Origin: Candidatus Binatia bacterium
Lineage (GTDB): Bacteria; Desulfobacterota; Binatia; Bin18
Direction of reading: 5' to 3'
Length of the DNA: 64,000 nt
Assembly (NCBI GenBank): GCA_951812575.1
Contig: OX638322.1
Coordinates: forward strand, 248,001-312,000
In this document: one piece after another, positions 17,847-26,814 of the stretch
Layout of the letters: every line of letters starts with the position of its first letter
How positions within the stretch are numbered: the stretch's first letter is position 1
Notes under the pieces: model-generated
Database searches by the model: none
What the model saw: the letters and a program-made list of their open reading frames with translations, nothing else
Told to the model about the DNA's origin: nothing
Program-made: the position numbers and the translations under genes

Positions 17847-17873
17847 GTCCCGCTTCCTGGTAGGGAGCGGGAC
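17847..17873. terminator. Hairpin between convergent SDR and alpha/beta hydrolase genes
   Basis: GTCCCGCT and AGCGGGAC form 8 perfect pairs, extended inward by TCC/GGG with loop TGGTA. It sits in the middle of the 81-bp convergent gap. No strong T-tract follows on either side. Confidence 0.5.
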
Positions 17874-17897
17874 AAGAACAGACAGCAAGCAACCTGA

Positions 17898-18776
17898 CTA
17901 CGTCTTTTGCCCGAACGCGCTCACCGTCTCCGAGCGTGGGTCTCGGCGACTCCACTGTCCGGCTTGTACCGTCTGAAAGAATTCGTCGATCAAGGCATTA
18001 AATCGTTCGGGCTCTTCCAGGTTCAACAGGTGGCCACTCTTAGGAAAGATACTGAGTCCCGCGTAGGGCATGGTGCGTTTGAGATACAGATTGACGTCCA
18101 GACAGGATTCATCTTCATCGCCGACAACCAAGAGCGTCGGCGTAGTCACAGCGCCCAGCTCAGTGGTGAGATCGTACAGCGAGGGCCGTTCGGCCTGGAC
18201 GTGGCGCAAGGTATAGGCTGAGCCCACGGCAGAATGTTCAGACAAATGGGCCGCAAACTGCTCCCAGACCGTCTGATTTTTGTTCTGAAGCTGCACCCGG
18301 CTGGGGCCGGAGGAAATCCCCGCCACATCGACGGAATTCGCCTGTAACATTTTCTCTGCCACCGTGGTGGTATCGGCTAAGAACTGTGCGCGCGTTGCTG
18401 GATACGCGCCCGAACCACCACTGGCAAACACGAGTGCACGGACTCGCTCAGGGTGCTGCACGGTGAGCATAAGGCCCGTATAGGCTCCCATGCTCAGGCC
18501 GACAACAAATGCCTGCTCAATATCGAGCGCATCAAGCACCCCCTTCAGATCGGCGGTGGAGAGTTGCTGGCCGTAGAGCCTTTCGTCTTCAGGCACATCC
18601 GAGGGTGGATAGCCCCGGGCGTTATAGACGACGCACCGATAGTGACGAGAGAAATGCTCGACTTGCGGCTGCCAGCTTCGTGCATCGCCGCCAAATTCGT
18701 GGACAAAAACAATCGACTCTCCAGAGCCGGTCTCTTCAACATGCAGGCTGACGCCATTTATTGGTATGCGTGTCAT
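17898..18776 (-). CDS. Alpha/beta hydrolase
   Basis: The product has 292 residues with the nucleophile elbow GLSMGA (Ser near residue 99) and the oxyanion segment VHEFGGDARSW. The late His is in SGHLLNLEEPERF, and an Asp is in VVGDEDESC. The fold covers esterases, carboxylester and C-C bond hydrolases, so the substrate is open. ATG 18776 has GGAAGGATTGCGC upstream; a TTG six bases earlier is less likely. It follows the MetE-like gene by 18 bp on the same strand, suggesting an operon. Confidence 0.88.
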   Translation of the reverse strand: MTRIPINGVSLHVEETGSGESIVFVHEFGGDARSWQPQVEHFSRHYRCVVYNARGYPPSDVPEDERLYGQQLSTADLKGVLDALDIEQAFVVGLSMGAYTGLMLTVQHPERVRALVFASGGSGAYPATRAQFLADTTTVAEKMLQANSVDVAGISSGPSRVQLQNKNQTVWEQFAAHLSEHSAVGSAYTLRHVQAERPSLYDLTTELGAVTTPTLLVVGDEDESCLDVNLYLKRTMPYAGLSIFPKSGHLLNLEEPERFNALIDEFFQTVQAGQWSRRDPRSETVSAFGQKT

Positions 18777-18794
18777 GCGCAATCCTTCCGAGCC

Positions 18795-19865
18795 CTATTT
18801 CTTTGGCCGACCCACTCGCGGGATGCCGGCCATCGTTTCGCTTACCAGTTCCGTGCGGACGAGCCGGGCGCCGTCCGCCAAGGCTTTCATTTTTCCGCGC
18901 GCGGCGGTCCGAGAGCGGGGGATCATACCACAGTCCGTACACGGGTAGAGTTTGTCCGGCGCGACATAGGGAAGCGCGGCCCGAATGCGTTCGGCAACGG
19001 TTGCGGGAGTTTCGATCTCTTCTGTCCCCACATCAATAACGCCAACCATGAGGTCTTTGCCTCGGGCCAGTTCGAGCACGGACGGATCGACACCAGAGGC
19101 CGCACATTCGACCGAGATCATATCGATCGTACTGGTACGAAGAAGGGGCAGAGTGCGGTGATAATGGTGCCAATCCGTATTCCTTGTCTTCCAGGCCAGG
19201 ACCTGCGGAACGCCATAGCCGTAGCAAATATGGACCGCGGTTTTTGCTCGGACTCCCTCGGCTGCAGCTTCAAGCGTGGAGATGCCCCACTCCTCAACCG
19301 CATCGAGATAGATATTAAAGCACGGCTCATCAAACTGAATGATATCACAGCCGTTTTCGGCCAGCTCGCGCGCCTCGTCATTGAGGACGCCAGCCAGGTC
19401 GGCGGCGAGACGCTGCGGCTCGCCGTAGTGTTCATCCGCCAGGGTGTCCGCGGTTGTCATCGGACCCGGAAGGGTGACTTTCACCGGCAGAGTCGTGTGT
19501 CGTTTGAGGAAGCGTAGCGCGTCCAGAAAAATAGCGCGTGGTCGTCGAACCGGCCCCGTTACCCGCGCGACGTCTATGCGTGTCTTATACCGACCGCCGC
19601 GCGTTTCCTTTTTGACCATACGGTTGAAATCAATCCCGCTCAGTCCCTCGGTGAATCCCCAGATGTAATGCCGCCGCCGCTGTTCGCCGTCGGTTACAAT
19701 ATCCATGCCGGCGGCGTGCTGATCGACCACGGCCAGGCGCACGGCATCGTCCTGGCCCTCGGGTAAGGTGTCAGCCGCAAGTCGCAGGGAGACAGACGAG
19801 ATCTGGTTCTGCGGGGCGAGCCAGGTCGGGCGCGGCAGACTGCCGGTAATCATTGTTTTCAGCAT
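18795..19865 (-). CDS. MetE C-terminal-like cobalamin-independent methyltransferase
   Basis: The product has 356 residues and corresponds to the catalytic half of MetE. It starts with MITGSLPRP and has DIVTDGEQRR, PGPMTTADTL and IIQFDEPCF. The zinc site is visible as HICYGYG (His, Cys), an ECAAS Glu, and CTDCGM (Cys). Full-length MetE is about 750 residues; short forms of this kind are archaeal-type core methionine synthases or use other methyl donors and acceptors. GAGGGA lies upstream of ATG 19865. It leads an operon with the alpha/beta hydrolase and is divergent from the epoxide hydrolase gene. Confidence 0.85.
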   Translation of the reverse strand: MLKTMITGSLPRPTWLAPQNQISSVSLRLAADTLPEGQDDAVRLAVVDQHAAGMDIVTDGEQRRRHYIWGFTEGLSGIDFNRMVKKETRGGRYKTRIDVARVTGPVRRPRAIFLDALRFLKRHTTLPVKVTLPGPMTTADTLADEHYGEPQRLAADLAGVLNDEARELAENGCDIIQFDEPCFNIYLDAVEEWGISTLEAAAEGVRAKTAVHICYGYGVPQVLAWKTRNTDWHHYHRTLPLLRTSTIDMISVECAASGVDPSVLELARGKDLMVGVIDVGTEEIETPATVAERIRAALPYVAPDKLYPCTDCGMIPRSRTAARGKMKALADGARLVRTELVSETMAGIPRVGRPKK

Positions 19866-20031
19866 GACATTCCCTCGCTTGCACCTGTATCTCTCTCGTG
19901 AGTGGTTCGCGCTGTATTTCGCATCCTATCAAGAATGGTGACACCAGGAACAGCCGCTGGCACGGGCTCCCGATACAGGATTGCGCGGGCTCGGCAAATC
20001 GCGTTAAGTGTCGACTAAAAAGGAGAAGTCG

Positions 20032-21201
20032 ATGAGCATCAAAGAGCCTTTCACTATCGCGATCCCTGATGAAACCCTGACGGACTTGAGAGAGCGTTTG
20101 GTCAAAACACGCTGGGCCCCGGACTTTGCCAATGACGGCTGGGAGTATGGCACGAACGCGGCCTACCTCAAGGAACTCGTTGCGTATTGGCTGGAGCAGT
20201 ACGACTGGCGCGCCCACGAACGGGAGATAAATGCCTTCTCGCACTTTACCACGACGATTGAAGAGATACCCGTTCACTTTATTCATGAGCCCGGCAAAGG
20301 TCCCAACCCCATGCCGCTTATTATGAATCATGGCTGGCCGTGGACGTTTTGGGATCTGCGGAAGGTCATTCGACCCTTGACCGATCCGGCTGCCTTTGGC
20401 GGAGACCCGGCTGATTCCTTTGACGTGGTCGTCCCCTCCCTGCCCGGCTATGGCTTTTCCTCTCCCCTGACCGTTCCGAGGATCAATTATTGGCGGACGG
20501 CAGACCTGTGGGTCACACTCATGCGCGATGTTTTAGGCTATGAGAAATTCGCGACCCAGGGAGGAGACTGGGGTGCCATTCTGTCCGCCCAGTTGGGCCA
20601 CAAATACGCCGAGCAGCTCATTGGCGTCCATATCCATCTCATGATTCCCCTCGATTTCTTCAGCGGCGGCTTGCCCGAGGCATCCGCCTACAGTCCTGAC
20701 GAAGCCGGCTGGTTTGACAAGACCGCCCACTTCTTTGCAGCCGAAGCCGGCTACTTCCGACTCCAATCAACCAAGCCCCAAACGCTGGCGTTTGGCTTGA
20801 ACGACTCGCCGGTCGGCCTGGCCGCCTGGCTGGTAGAAAAGCGCCGGACCTGGAGTGACTGCCAGGGCGACGTCGAGTCACGTTTTAGTAAAGATGATCT
20901 CCTGAATACCGTGATGCTCTACTGGCTCACCAACAGTTTCGGGACCTCTGCGCGCTATTACTATGAAGCCGCCCACAATATATGGCAGCCATCCCATGAT
21001 CGTTCTCCGGTCGTAGAAGCCCCAACCGGTTGTGCGGTGTTTCTCCAGGAAGTGGCCCTGATGCCACGCAGCTGGGCTGAGCGCTATTACAATCTCCAGC
21101 GTTGGACCGTAATGCCCTCAGGTGGACATTTTGCCGCCATGGAAGAACCGGACAGGCTGGTCGAAGACATCCGTGCCTTCTTCCGGCCATTGCGTGGCTG
21201 A
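20032..21201 (+). CDS. Epoxide hydrolase with N-terminal EHN domain
   Basis: The product has 389 residues. An EHN domain (residues 4-110, with the start FTIAIPDETLTDLRERLVKTRW) precedes an alpha/beta hydrolase core. The core has MNHGWPWTFWD (HGWP oxyanion motif), the nucleophile Asp in TQGGDWGAILSA, and His in SGGHFAAMEEPD. These features match microsomal-type epoxide hydrolases, which open epoxides to diols. Although it resembles some juvenile-hormone epoxide hydrolases in layout, the natural substrate here is unknown. AAAAAGGAG precedes ATG 20032; the GTG at 20008 is less likely. Confidence 0.92.
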   Translation: MSIKEPFTIAIPDETLTDLRERLVKTRWAPDFANDGWEYGTNAAYLKELVAYWLEQYDWRAHEREINAFSHFTTTIEEIPVHFIHEPGKGPNPMPLIMNHGWPWTFWDLRKVIRPLTDPAAFGGDPADSFDVVVPSLPGYGFSSPLTVPRINYWRTADLWVTLMRDVLGYEKFATQGGDWGAILSAQLGHKYAEQLIGVHIHLMIPLDFFSGGLPEASAYSPDEAGWFDKTAHFFAAEAGYFRLQSTKPQTLAFGLNDSPVGLAAWLVEKRRTWSDCQGDVESRFSKDDLLNTVMLYWLTNSFGTSARYYYEAAHNIWQPSHDRSPVVEAPTGCAVFLQEVALMPRSWAERYYNLQRWTVMPSGGHFAAMEEPDRLVEDIRAFFRPLRG

Positions 21202-21310
21202 GAACGTGCCCTAGCGTGAGGCGGGGCGCCACTATTGCCGAGACCGTCCCTGGCTCCCACGGAACGGGTTTGGTACAGTTCAGCCCAACGCTTTGAGAAA
21301 TGGAGCCATT

Positions 21311-22477
21311 ATGCGTCAACGCCTTCGCTTCGGTGCTTTTCTTGCCCCCCATCACCCGCTGGGGGAACATCCCACCCTACAGTTTCAGCGCGACCTCGAA
21401 CTCGCTACGTTTCTGGACGAACTCCAGTTCGATGAGTTCTGGGTCGGTGAACATCACTCGGCCGGCTGGGAAACAATCGGCTCGCCGGAAATGTTTCTGG
21501 TCGCGGCCGCGGAACGGACGCAGCGCATCCGGCTGGGGACCGGTGTGATTTCCGTGCCGTACCACCATCCCTTTAATATCGCCCAGCGCATCGTCCACCT
21601 CGACCACCTGAGTCGCGGCCGGGCCATCCTCGGCGTGGGCCCGGGGGCCTTGCCGTCTGACGCGGTGATGCTGGGTATAGACCCAAGCACGCAACGCGAC
21701 CGCATGGATGAGGGGCTAGGTGTGGTCCTGCGTCTGCTGAACGAGGACGAGCCGATTACGGTAGAAAGCGATTGGTTCACGCTGCACGAAGCGGCCTTAC
21801 AATTGCGACCGCTCCAGGATGAGATTCCCGTCGCCGTTGCCTCATCGATCTCTCCGGCTGGCATGAAAGCCGCGGGTAAGTATGGCGTCGGCGTGCTGTC
21901 AATTGCGTCGTATCTGGAAGAGGGACTGACCGCGCTGCCAACGCAGTGGGGCTGGGGCGAAACCTCCGCCCGTGAGCACGGCCAGCGTCTCGACCGGGCG
22001 GACTGGCGCATTGTGATGCCCTTTCATTTGTCTTCCTCAAAGGAGCAAGCCTACCGCGAGGTGGCCGACGGGCTGCAGCACTGGCAGAACGAGTATATTG
22101 TCGGCACCCTCGGCACGCCAAAACGTAAGCCGTTTGAAGATGGCTATCGGGCGGCCCGAAGCCTGGATGAACACGGCGGGGGTGTTTTCGGAACGCCCGA
22201 AGACGCGCTGGAAAAAATCGCCCACCTCCAGGAACTCTCGGGCGGTTTTGGCACGCTGTTGTGCTTTGTCCACGACTGGACGCCGCCGGACCTGGCCCGC
22301 AAGAGCTATGACCTCCTGGCGCGGCATGTGATGCCCCACACGCAGGGATTGCTGCGGCGGCTGGAGACCTCGGCAAAGCGGGTGTCTGCGAACAAGAAGG
22401 AGCTGATGAACAAGGCGGGCGGAGCGATTCTGAAGGCCATTCGCGAGTACAATGCCGAACATCCACGCGGGCAATAG
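21311..22477 (+). CDS. LLM class flavin-dependent oxidoreductase (luciferase-like)
   Basis: The product has 388 residues of TIM-barrel LLM type: LRFGAFLAPHHPLGEHPTLQ at the N-terminus, FDEFWVGEHHSAGWE near residue 44, RIRLGTGVISVPYHHPF, and RAILGVGPGALPSDAVMLG near 110. These proteins use FMNH2 or F420; the length and the GEHH block fit the FMN monooxygenase group (limonene or alkanal type). GAGAAATGGAGCC lies before ATG 21311. An SDR gene follows 3 bp later, so the two may oxidise and reduce the same compound. Confidence 0.9.
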   Translation: MRQRLRFGAFLAPHHPLGEHPTLQFQRDLELATFLDELQFDEFWVGEHHSAGWETIGSPEMFLVAAAERTQRIRLGTGVISVPYHHPFNIAQRIVHLDHLSRGRAILGVGPGALPSDAVMLGIDPSTQRDRMDEGLGVVLRLLNEDEPITVESDWFTLHEAALQLRPLQDEIPVAVASSISPAGMKAAGKYGVGVLSIASYLEEGLTALPTQWGWGETSAREHGQRLDRADWRIVMPFHLSSSKEQAYREVADGLQHWQNEYIVGTLGTPKRKPFEDGYRAARSLDEHGGGVFGTPEDALEKIAHLQELSGGFGTLLCFVHDWTPPDLARKSYDLLARHVMPHTQGLLRRLETSAKRVSANKKELMNKAGGAILKAIREYNAEHPRGQ

Positions 22478-22480
22478 GGC

Positions 22481-23263
22481 ATGGGTATTTTTACGGGAAA
22501 AGTCACCGTCGTGACCGGCGCCAGCCGCGGCCTGGGAAAACCCATTGCGGTTGAGTTGGCAGAAGCCGGCGCACGGCTGGCCTGCGTGGCGACGCAGGCC
22601 GAAAACACGGCAGAGACGGTTGCCGAGATCAAGCGTCAGGGCGGAGAGGCGAGCGCGTTTGGCTGTCATGTCGAGCGGGCGGACGAGGTCACACGCTTGT
22701 TTGCCGCGATCGAGGAACAACTCGGACCAGTCGATATTCTGGTCAATAATGCCGGCATTACCCGTCCGCAGTTGACGCTGCAGATGACCGAAGAGAACTG
22801 GGACCAGCATATGGACATCAATGTGAAGTCCATTTTCCTGTGTTCTCAAGCAGCGGCGCGTCAAATGACGCAGCACGGCGGCGGCTGCATTATCAATATC
22901 GGCTCAATTTTAGGCCGCAACGCCTTCCCGGCCACGCTCGGTTACTGTACCTCGAAAGCCGCGGTGGATCACATGACCAGGGTCATGGCGATCGAGTGGG
23001 CCCGGTATGGCATTCGCGTCAACTGTATCGCGCCGGGTTATATCGAGTCGGACATGATCGACGGCCTTGAGGCTGACGGCAAGCTGACCGCGATCGATTT
23101 AATCAAGCGCACGCCCCAACGGCGGCTGGGCTCGAATGCGGACATTGCCAAAGCGGTACGCTTTGTCGCCAGCGAGGACGCCGGTTTTATGACCGGCGAG
23201 GTCATGGTTATTGACGGCGGCTGGAGCGCCTTCGGCTATTACCAGACCAGAGGGGGGAAATAG
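22481..23263 (+). CDS. SDR family oxidoreductase, FabG-like
   Basis: The product has 260 residues with TGASRGLGK (residues 12-20), NNAGITRPQ (about 89), Ser in NIGSILGRNAFPAT, and YCTSK as the Tyr-Lys pair. The C-terminus FMTGEVMVIDGGWSAFGYY is typical. It probably reduces a 3-oxo or similar carbonyl with NAD(P)H. The gene starts 3 bp after the LLM gene, so the two are translationally close. The remnant of a DUF169 gene begins 8 bp after the stop. Confidence 0.92.
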   Translation: MGIFTGKVTVVTGASRGLGKPIAVELAEAGARLACVATQAENTAETVAEIKRQGGEASAFGCHVERADEVTRLFAAIEEQLGPVDILVNNAGITRPQLTLQMTEENWDQHMDINVKSIFLCSQAAARQMTQHGGGCIINIGSILGRNAFPATLGYCTSKAAVDHMTRVMAIEWARYGIRVNCIAPGYIESDMIDGLEADGKLTAIDLIKRTPQRRLGSNADIAKAVRFVASEDAGFMTGEVMVIDGGWSAFGYYQTRGGK

Positions 23264-23270
23264 TCGGGTC

Positions 23271-23365
23271 CACCCGCCGTCTCGCCGAGGCCCTCGACAA
23301 AGTCGAACGGACATCACAGGTTGATACGCTGGATGTGCGCGACGCCGGAGAAGACGCCTGTCAAT
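23271..23365 (+). pseudogene. Remnant of the 3' end of a DUF169 gene (copy A)
   Basis: Bases 23274-23360 match 27434-27520 inside the intact DUF169 gene at about 76 of 87 positions by hand alignment. In frame it reads RRLAEALDKVERTSQVDTL, against RRLAEVLDKVERTSQIDTL in the intact protein. It has no start and runs into the 3' end of the convergent RidA gene. It is a scar of duplication or exchange at this site. Confidence 0.8.
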
Positions 23366-24584
23366 CCGTCATGGCCACAACTTCGATCTCGATCTCCATC
23401 TTTTCGTAGGCCAGGCACGGCAGCGGGATACCCGTCGTGGCGGGCCCGGGTTCAGTGAAACTGGACGAGCGGATACTGAAGTTGTCGTGCAGGACCTCGG
23501 CCGACGCATTGCCCGCGTAGAACGCCGTCACCTTGACGACGTCGTCCAGCCCGAGGCCGAACTCGCCGAGCACCTTGGCGATGTTCGTCATGCTGGTACG
23601 CGTCTGCGTGACGAGGTCGCCAGGATCGATGACCGCGCCTTGAGAATCGATCGACACCTGACCGCCAACGTAGATCATGTTCCCGTGCTTGACGCCATGC
23701 TTATAGGGAAGGTGCACCGGCCAGTCCCAATGCCCTGCCGGCCACACGTGCTGGCGCGGCAGAGGGCCGCCATCCTCACTCAGCATGGCCGTCACTTCGA
23801 CGGAGATCATCAATCCGTCGCGAAAAAGCGCCGGTATGGGAATGCCGGTCGCCGCAGGTCCGGGCTCCGCAAAGTAACTCGCGACTGCCAGCGCCGATCC
23901 CTCCCATTCGGCGGCCGTGCCGCCGGCGACGTAGTACCGGTTGAGCTTGACGACGTCGTTGTAACCGGCCCCGAGGTCACCGAGCAGCACGCCGATGCGC
24001 TCCGCGACCAGGCGGCTCTGCCCGATGAGATCGCCGGCCTCGACGACGCCATCGGCATCGAGTGCCGTTTGTCCGCCGACGAACAGCATGCGGCCGCATC
24101 GCAAGGCATGACTGAACGGTGCGGGCAGCGGCGTCGGTGTCCCGGCGTTGGACGTCGTTCGCGCCAGACGCGCACCGTCGGCGCCGCGCATCGCCACGCC
24201 CTCGATCTCGACGACCATGTCCTCATAGGCGAGCGCCGGCAATGGAACGAGGGAGATCACCGGTCCCGGCCCCTCGCCGAGCGCCGCCGCGACTTCCGCG
24301 AGCAGGCGATCCCGGTCCTCGTCGTGCTCGTGAACGTAGAAACAGATCAGCTTGACGAGATCGGCCATGTCCGCGTTGAGTTCGGCCAGAATGACGCGGA
24401 TGTACTCCATCGCGGCCCGGGTCTGCGTGGTGAGGTCACCCGGATTGCGGACGTTGCCCGCGGAATCGAGATCGACCTGGCCGCCGAAGAAGATCATCTC
24501 GCCGCACCGCACTCCGTGCTTATGCGTCACGTGTATGGGCCAGTCCCAGTGCCCCTCGGGCCAGGTATAGCGTCGTGCAGCCAT
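23361..24584 (-). CDS. Protein with three tandem RidA (YjgF/YER057c/UK114) domains
   Basis: The product has 407 residues. Three RidA-like units are visible: residues 1-135 (MIFFGGQVDLDSAGNVRNPG ... PLPALAYEDMVVEIEGVAM), 150-270 (MLFVGGQTALDADGVVEAGD ... IPALFRDGLMISVEVTAM) and 280-407 (MIYVGGQVSIDSQGAVIDPG ... LPCLAYEKMEIEIEVVAM). Single-domain RidA hydrolyses reactive imines and acts as a trimer, so this may be a covalent pseudo-trimer. Units 1 and 3 also share a WPxGHWDWPxH leader. It is 27 bp downstream of a FadH-like flavoenzyme on the same strand, consistent with imine or enamine clearance in that pathway. Confidence 0.85.
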   Translation of the reverse strand: MAARRYTWPEGHWDWPIHVTHKHGVRCGEMIFFGGQVDLDSAGNVRNPGDLTTQTRAAMEYIRVILAELNADMADLVKLICFYVHEHDEDRDRLLAEVAAALGEGPGPVISLVPLPALAYEDMVVEIEGVAMRGADGARLARTTSNAGTPTPLPAPFSHALRCGRMLFVGGQTALDADGVVEAGDLIGQSRLVAERIGVLLGDLGAGYNDVVKLNRYYVAGGTAAEWEGSALAVASYFAEPGPAATGIPIPALFRDGLMISVEVTAMLSEDGGPLPRQHVWPAGHWDWPVHLPYKHGVKHGNMIYVGGQVSIDSQGAVIDPGDLVTQTRTSMTNIAKVLGEFGLGLDDVVKVTAFYAGNASAEVLHDNFSIRSSSFTEPGPATTGIPLPCLAYEKMEIEIEVVAMTD

Positions 24585-24611
24585 CAGTCACTCCTCCTTT
24601 AAGGATAATCC

Positions 24612-26564
24612 TCACGCCTCGTACCCGGCGAGAAACCCCGGCCAGATACAGCTGCGCAGGTTGCCGAGCCGCACGCAATCGCCAACGAAGCGCGACGCGG
24701 GTGCAAGCGCTTGTGCGACACTGTCGAATTCTCTGTCGGGCCGGAAACCCCAGGCCGGCACGACGGTGTCAGCTTCGAGATCGATGATCTGGCCGTCGTC
24801 GCCGGTGAACCGAGCGCCCCGCTCCGTGATCTCGGCGATGCGGTGGTTGCCCTTAATCTCGACGCCGTTGCCGATCATCATGTCCATGAACACCTTGCGG
24901 CTGAAGGGCTCGAGATCGGGAATGAGATCGTCGGCGGCTTCCTTGACGGTGGTCAGCACGACCTTTTTGCCGAGGCGGGCGAGGTAGACCGCGATGTCGC
25001 AGCCCAGCCAGCCGCCACCGACGACAATGACACGGTCGCCCGCCGTCGCTCTCTCTTCCAGCAGGGCGACGGGAAAGGAGACGTGCGGCAGATCGACACC
25101 GGTGACGTCGCGAAACTTCGATTGTACGCCGCAGGCTACGATCAGCAGGTCCGGATTCAACGGGCGGATCAGCTCGGGCGTCGCCTCTGTCTCCATGCGA
25201 ATATCGACGTCCAGGCGCGCGACCTCGTAGGCCATGTGATCCATCAGCGCGCGCAGGTCGTCCTTGAAACCGAGCTGCGCGGCTATTTGCAGCTGGCCGC
25301 CCAATCGATCCGTCTTTTCGAACAGTGTGACCTCGTGTCCCCGCAGGCAGGCGACCCGCGCCACCTCCATGCCGGCAGCGCCGCCGCCGAGCACGACCAC
25401 GCGGCGGCGCGCATCGGCGGCGCGCATCGGATAGGTGCTTTCGCGCCCGCACTGGAAATTTACGTCACAGCGTTGCGGGCGTCCCAGCATCTCGCCGTTC
25501 AGACAACTCTCGTTGCAGCGAATGCACGGCCGGACGGCCCTGACGTCACCCGTTGCGGCGTGGTTGGGGATCTCTGGGTCGGTCAGAAAACCGCGGCCGA
25601 TAGCGACGATGTCGGCTTTTCCGTCACGCACCACCTCCGCCGCCATCGGAACGTCGATCGCGCCGACGGTGATGATCGGCAAGGTCGCGACCTGCTTGAC
25701 CGCGTCGGCGAGATGCACAAGGTTGCCGCGCGGCGCGTAGATGGGCGCGCAGCACTCCTCCCAGCTCTCTCCGATCGACCCCGACACGTGATGCGCATCG
25801 ATGCCTGCCGCCTCCAGCATCAGGGCGAACTCGCGGGCTTCTTCTATGGCGAACGCCTCGGGCGAGAAATCGTCGCCGTTATACCGATAGATGATCGGGA
25901 AATCGGGACCGACCAGCGCGCGGGAACGGCGCACGATCTCGAGCGAAAAGCGCGCCCGGTTCTCGAGCGATCCGCCCCACTCGTCGGTGCGCTTATTGCC
26001 GTAAGGCGACAGAAACGTACCGGGCAGATAGCCGTGCGCGCCATGGATCTCGACCGCTTCGAAACCGGCGTTCTTGGCGCGCCGCGCGGCTTCGGCAAAT
26101 TTGTCGAGCACCTCCTCGATTTCGTCCGGCGTGATCTCCCGGACTCGATAGTGATCGCTGTAGAGCGCTTCGTATACCTTGTCCGGAATTGCGGACGGCG
26201 ACAGACAGGGTTGCGCATACGAACTCTGACGGCCGGCATGCGCGAGCTGCAGGCACGCCCGCGCGCCGTTTAGGGTAATGGTCTCGGCGAGCAGGCTCAG
26301 GCCCACCAGATAGCGATCGCTGCTCGCGCTCAGCATGCCCCATTCCGCCGACGAGAGCTTTTCGTCGACGTGGGCGAACTCGATGATGAGCATGCTGGCG
26401 CCGCCTTTCGCGCGCACCGCGTAGTGATCGATCAATGCCTGCGTGACCTCTCCGTCCGCCGTCGGCAAACGCGAGCACATTGGCGCCATCACGATCCGGT
26501 TCTTGAGGTTCAACTTACCGATCTTGATAGGCTCGAACAGCGGCGAGAGATCCGCGTTGGACAT
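24612..26564 (-). CDS. FadH/OYE-type flavin- and Fe-S-dependent oxidoreductase
   Basis: The product has 650 residues in three parts. A FMN TIM barrel (1-360) starts LFEPIKIGKLNLKNRIVMAPM and includes QLAHAGRQ. A 4Fe-4S site CIRCNESCLNG plus CGRES follows (about 345-372). FAD and NAD domains have VVLGGGAAGMEVARV (about 390) and VIVVGGGWLGCDIAVYLARLG (about 510). It resembles 2,4-dienoyl-CoA reductase and trimethylamine or histamine dehydrogenases. ATG 26564 is chosen because AGAGGGG lies 7 bp upstream; the ATG at 26570 is too close to it. It leads a two-gene operon with the triple RidA protein, which would suit an amine-oxidising role. That role is inference. Confidence 0.88.
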   Translation of the reverse strand: MSNADLSPLFEPIKIGKLNLKNRIVMAPMCSRLPTADGEVTQALIDHYAVRAKGGASMLIIEFAHVDEKLSSAEWGMLSASSDRYLVGLSLLAETITLNGARACLQLAHAGRQSSYAQPCLSPSAIPDKVYEALYSDHYRVREITPDEIEEVLDKFAEAARRAKNAGFEAVEIHGAHGYLPGTFLSPYGNKRTDEWGGSLENRARFSLEIVRRSRALVGPDFPIIYRYNGDDFSPEAFAIEEAREFALMLEAAGIDAHHVSGSIGESWEECCAPIYAPRGNLVHLADAVKQVATLPIITVGAIDVPMAAEVVRDGKADIVAIGRGFLTDPEIPNHAATGDVRAVRPCIRCNESCLNGEMLGRPQRCDVNFQCGRESTYPMRAADARRRVVVLGGGAAGMEVARVACLRGHEVTLFEKTDRLGGQLQIAAQLGFKDDLRALMDHMAYEVARLDVDIRMETEATPELIRPLNPDLLIVACGVQSKFRDVTGVDLPHVSFPVALLEERATAGDRVIVVGGGWLGCDIAVYLARLGKKVVLTTVKEAADDLIPDLEPFSRKVFMDMMIGNGVEIKGNHRIAEITERGARFTGDDGQIIDLEADTVVPAWGFRPDREFDSVAQALAPASRFVGDCVRLGNLRSCIWPGFLAGYEA

Positions 26565-26814
26565 GGGCATCCCCTCTTCGTCGTCAAAGTCGGGTCCGCA
26601 GAATACCGATAGGTAATTGGCGCTGAGTATAGACCGGTATGATTGTTTTTCTCAAGTGTACGTGGCTAAATGCAGAGTGTCATGCGCTAATAATACGAGC
26701 GGCAAAACGAGAGGAGGGCAGGACGGCGAGGTTGAAGTCTCAACCGCGATCGGTGCACATGGGTTCCAGATTATTGAAACGTGAGACCGTGTGCTCTCCA
26801 AAGGAGTAAAGGCA

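Noticed and set aside
23487..24602. 371-codon frame antisense to the triple RidA gene
   Set aside because: It is a shadow of the repeated RidA domains and shows the same antisense composition.
24711..26273. 520-codon open frame antisense to the FadH-like gene
   Set aside because: It mirrors the codon bias of the true gene on the other strand and has no ribosome site or recognisable domain.
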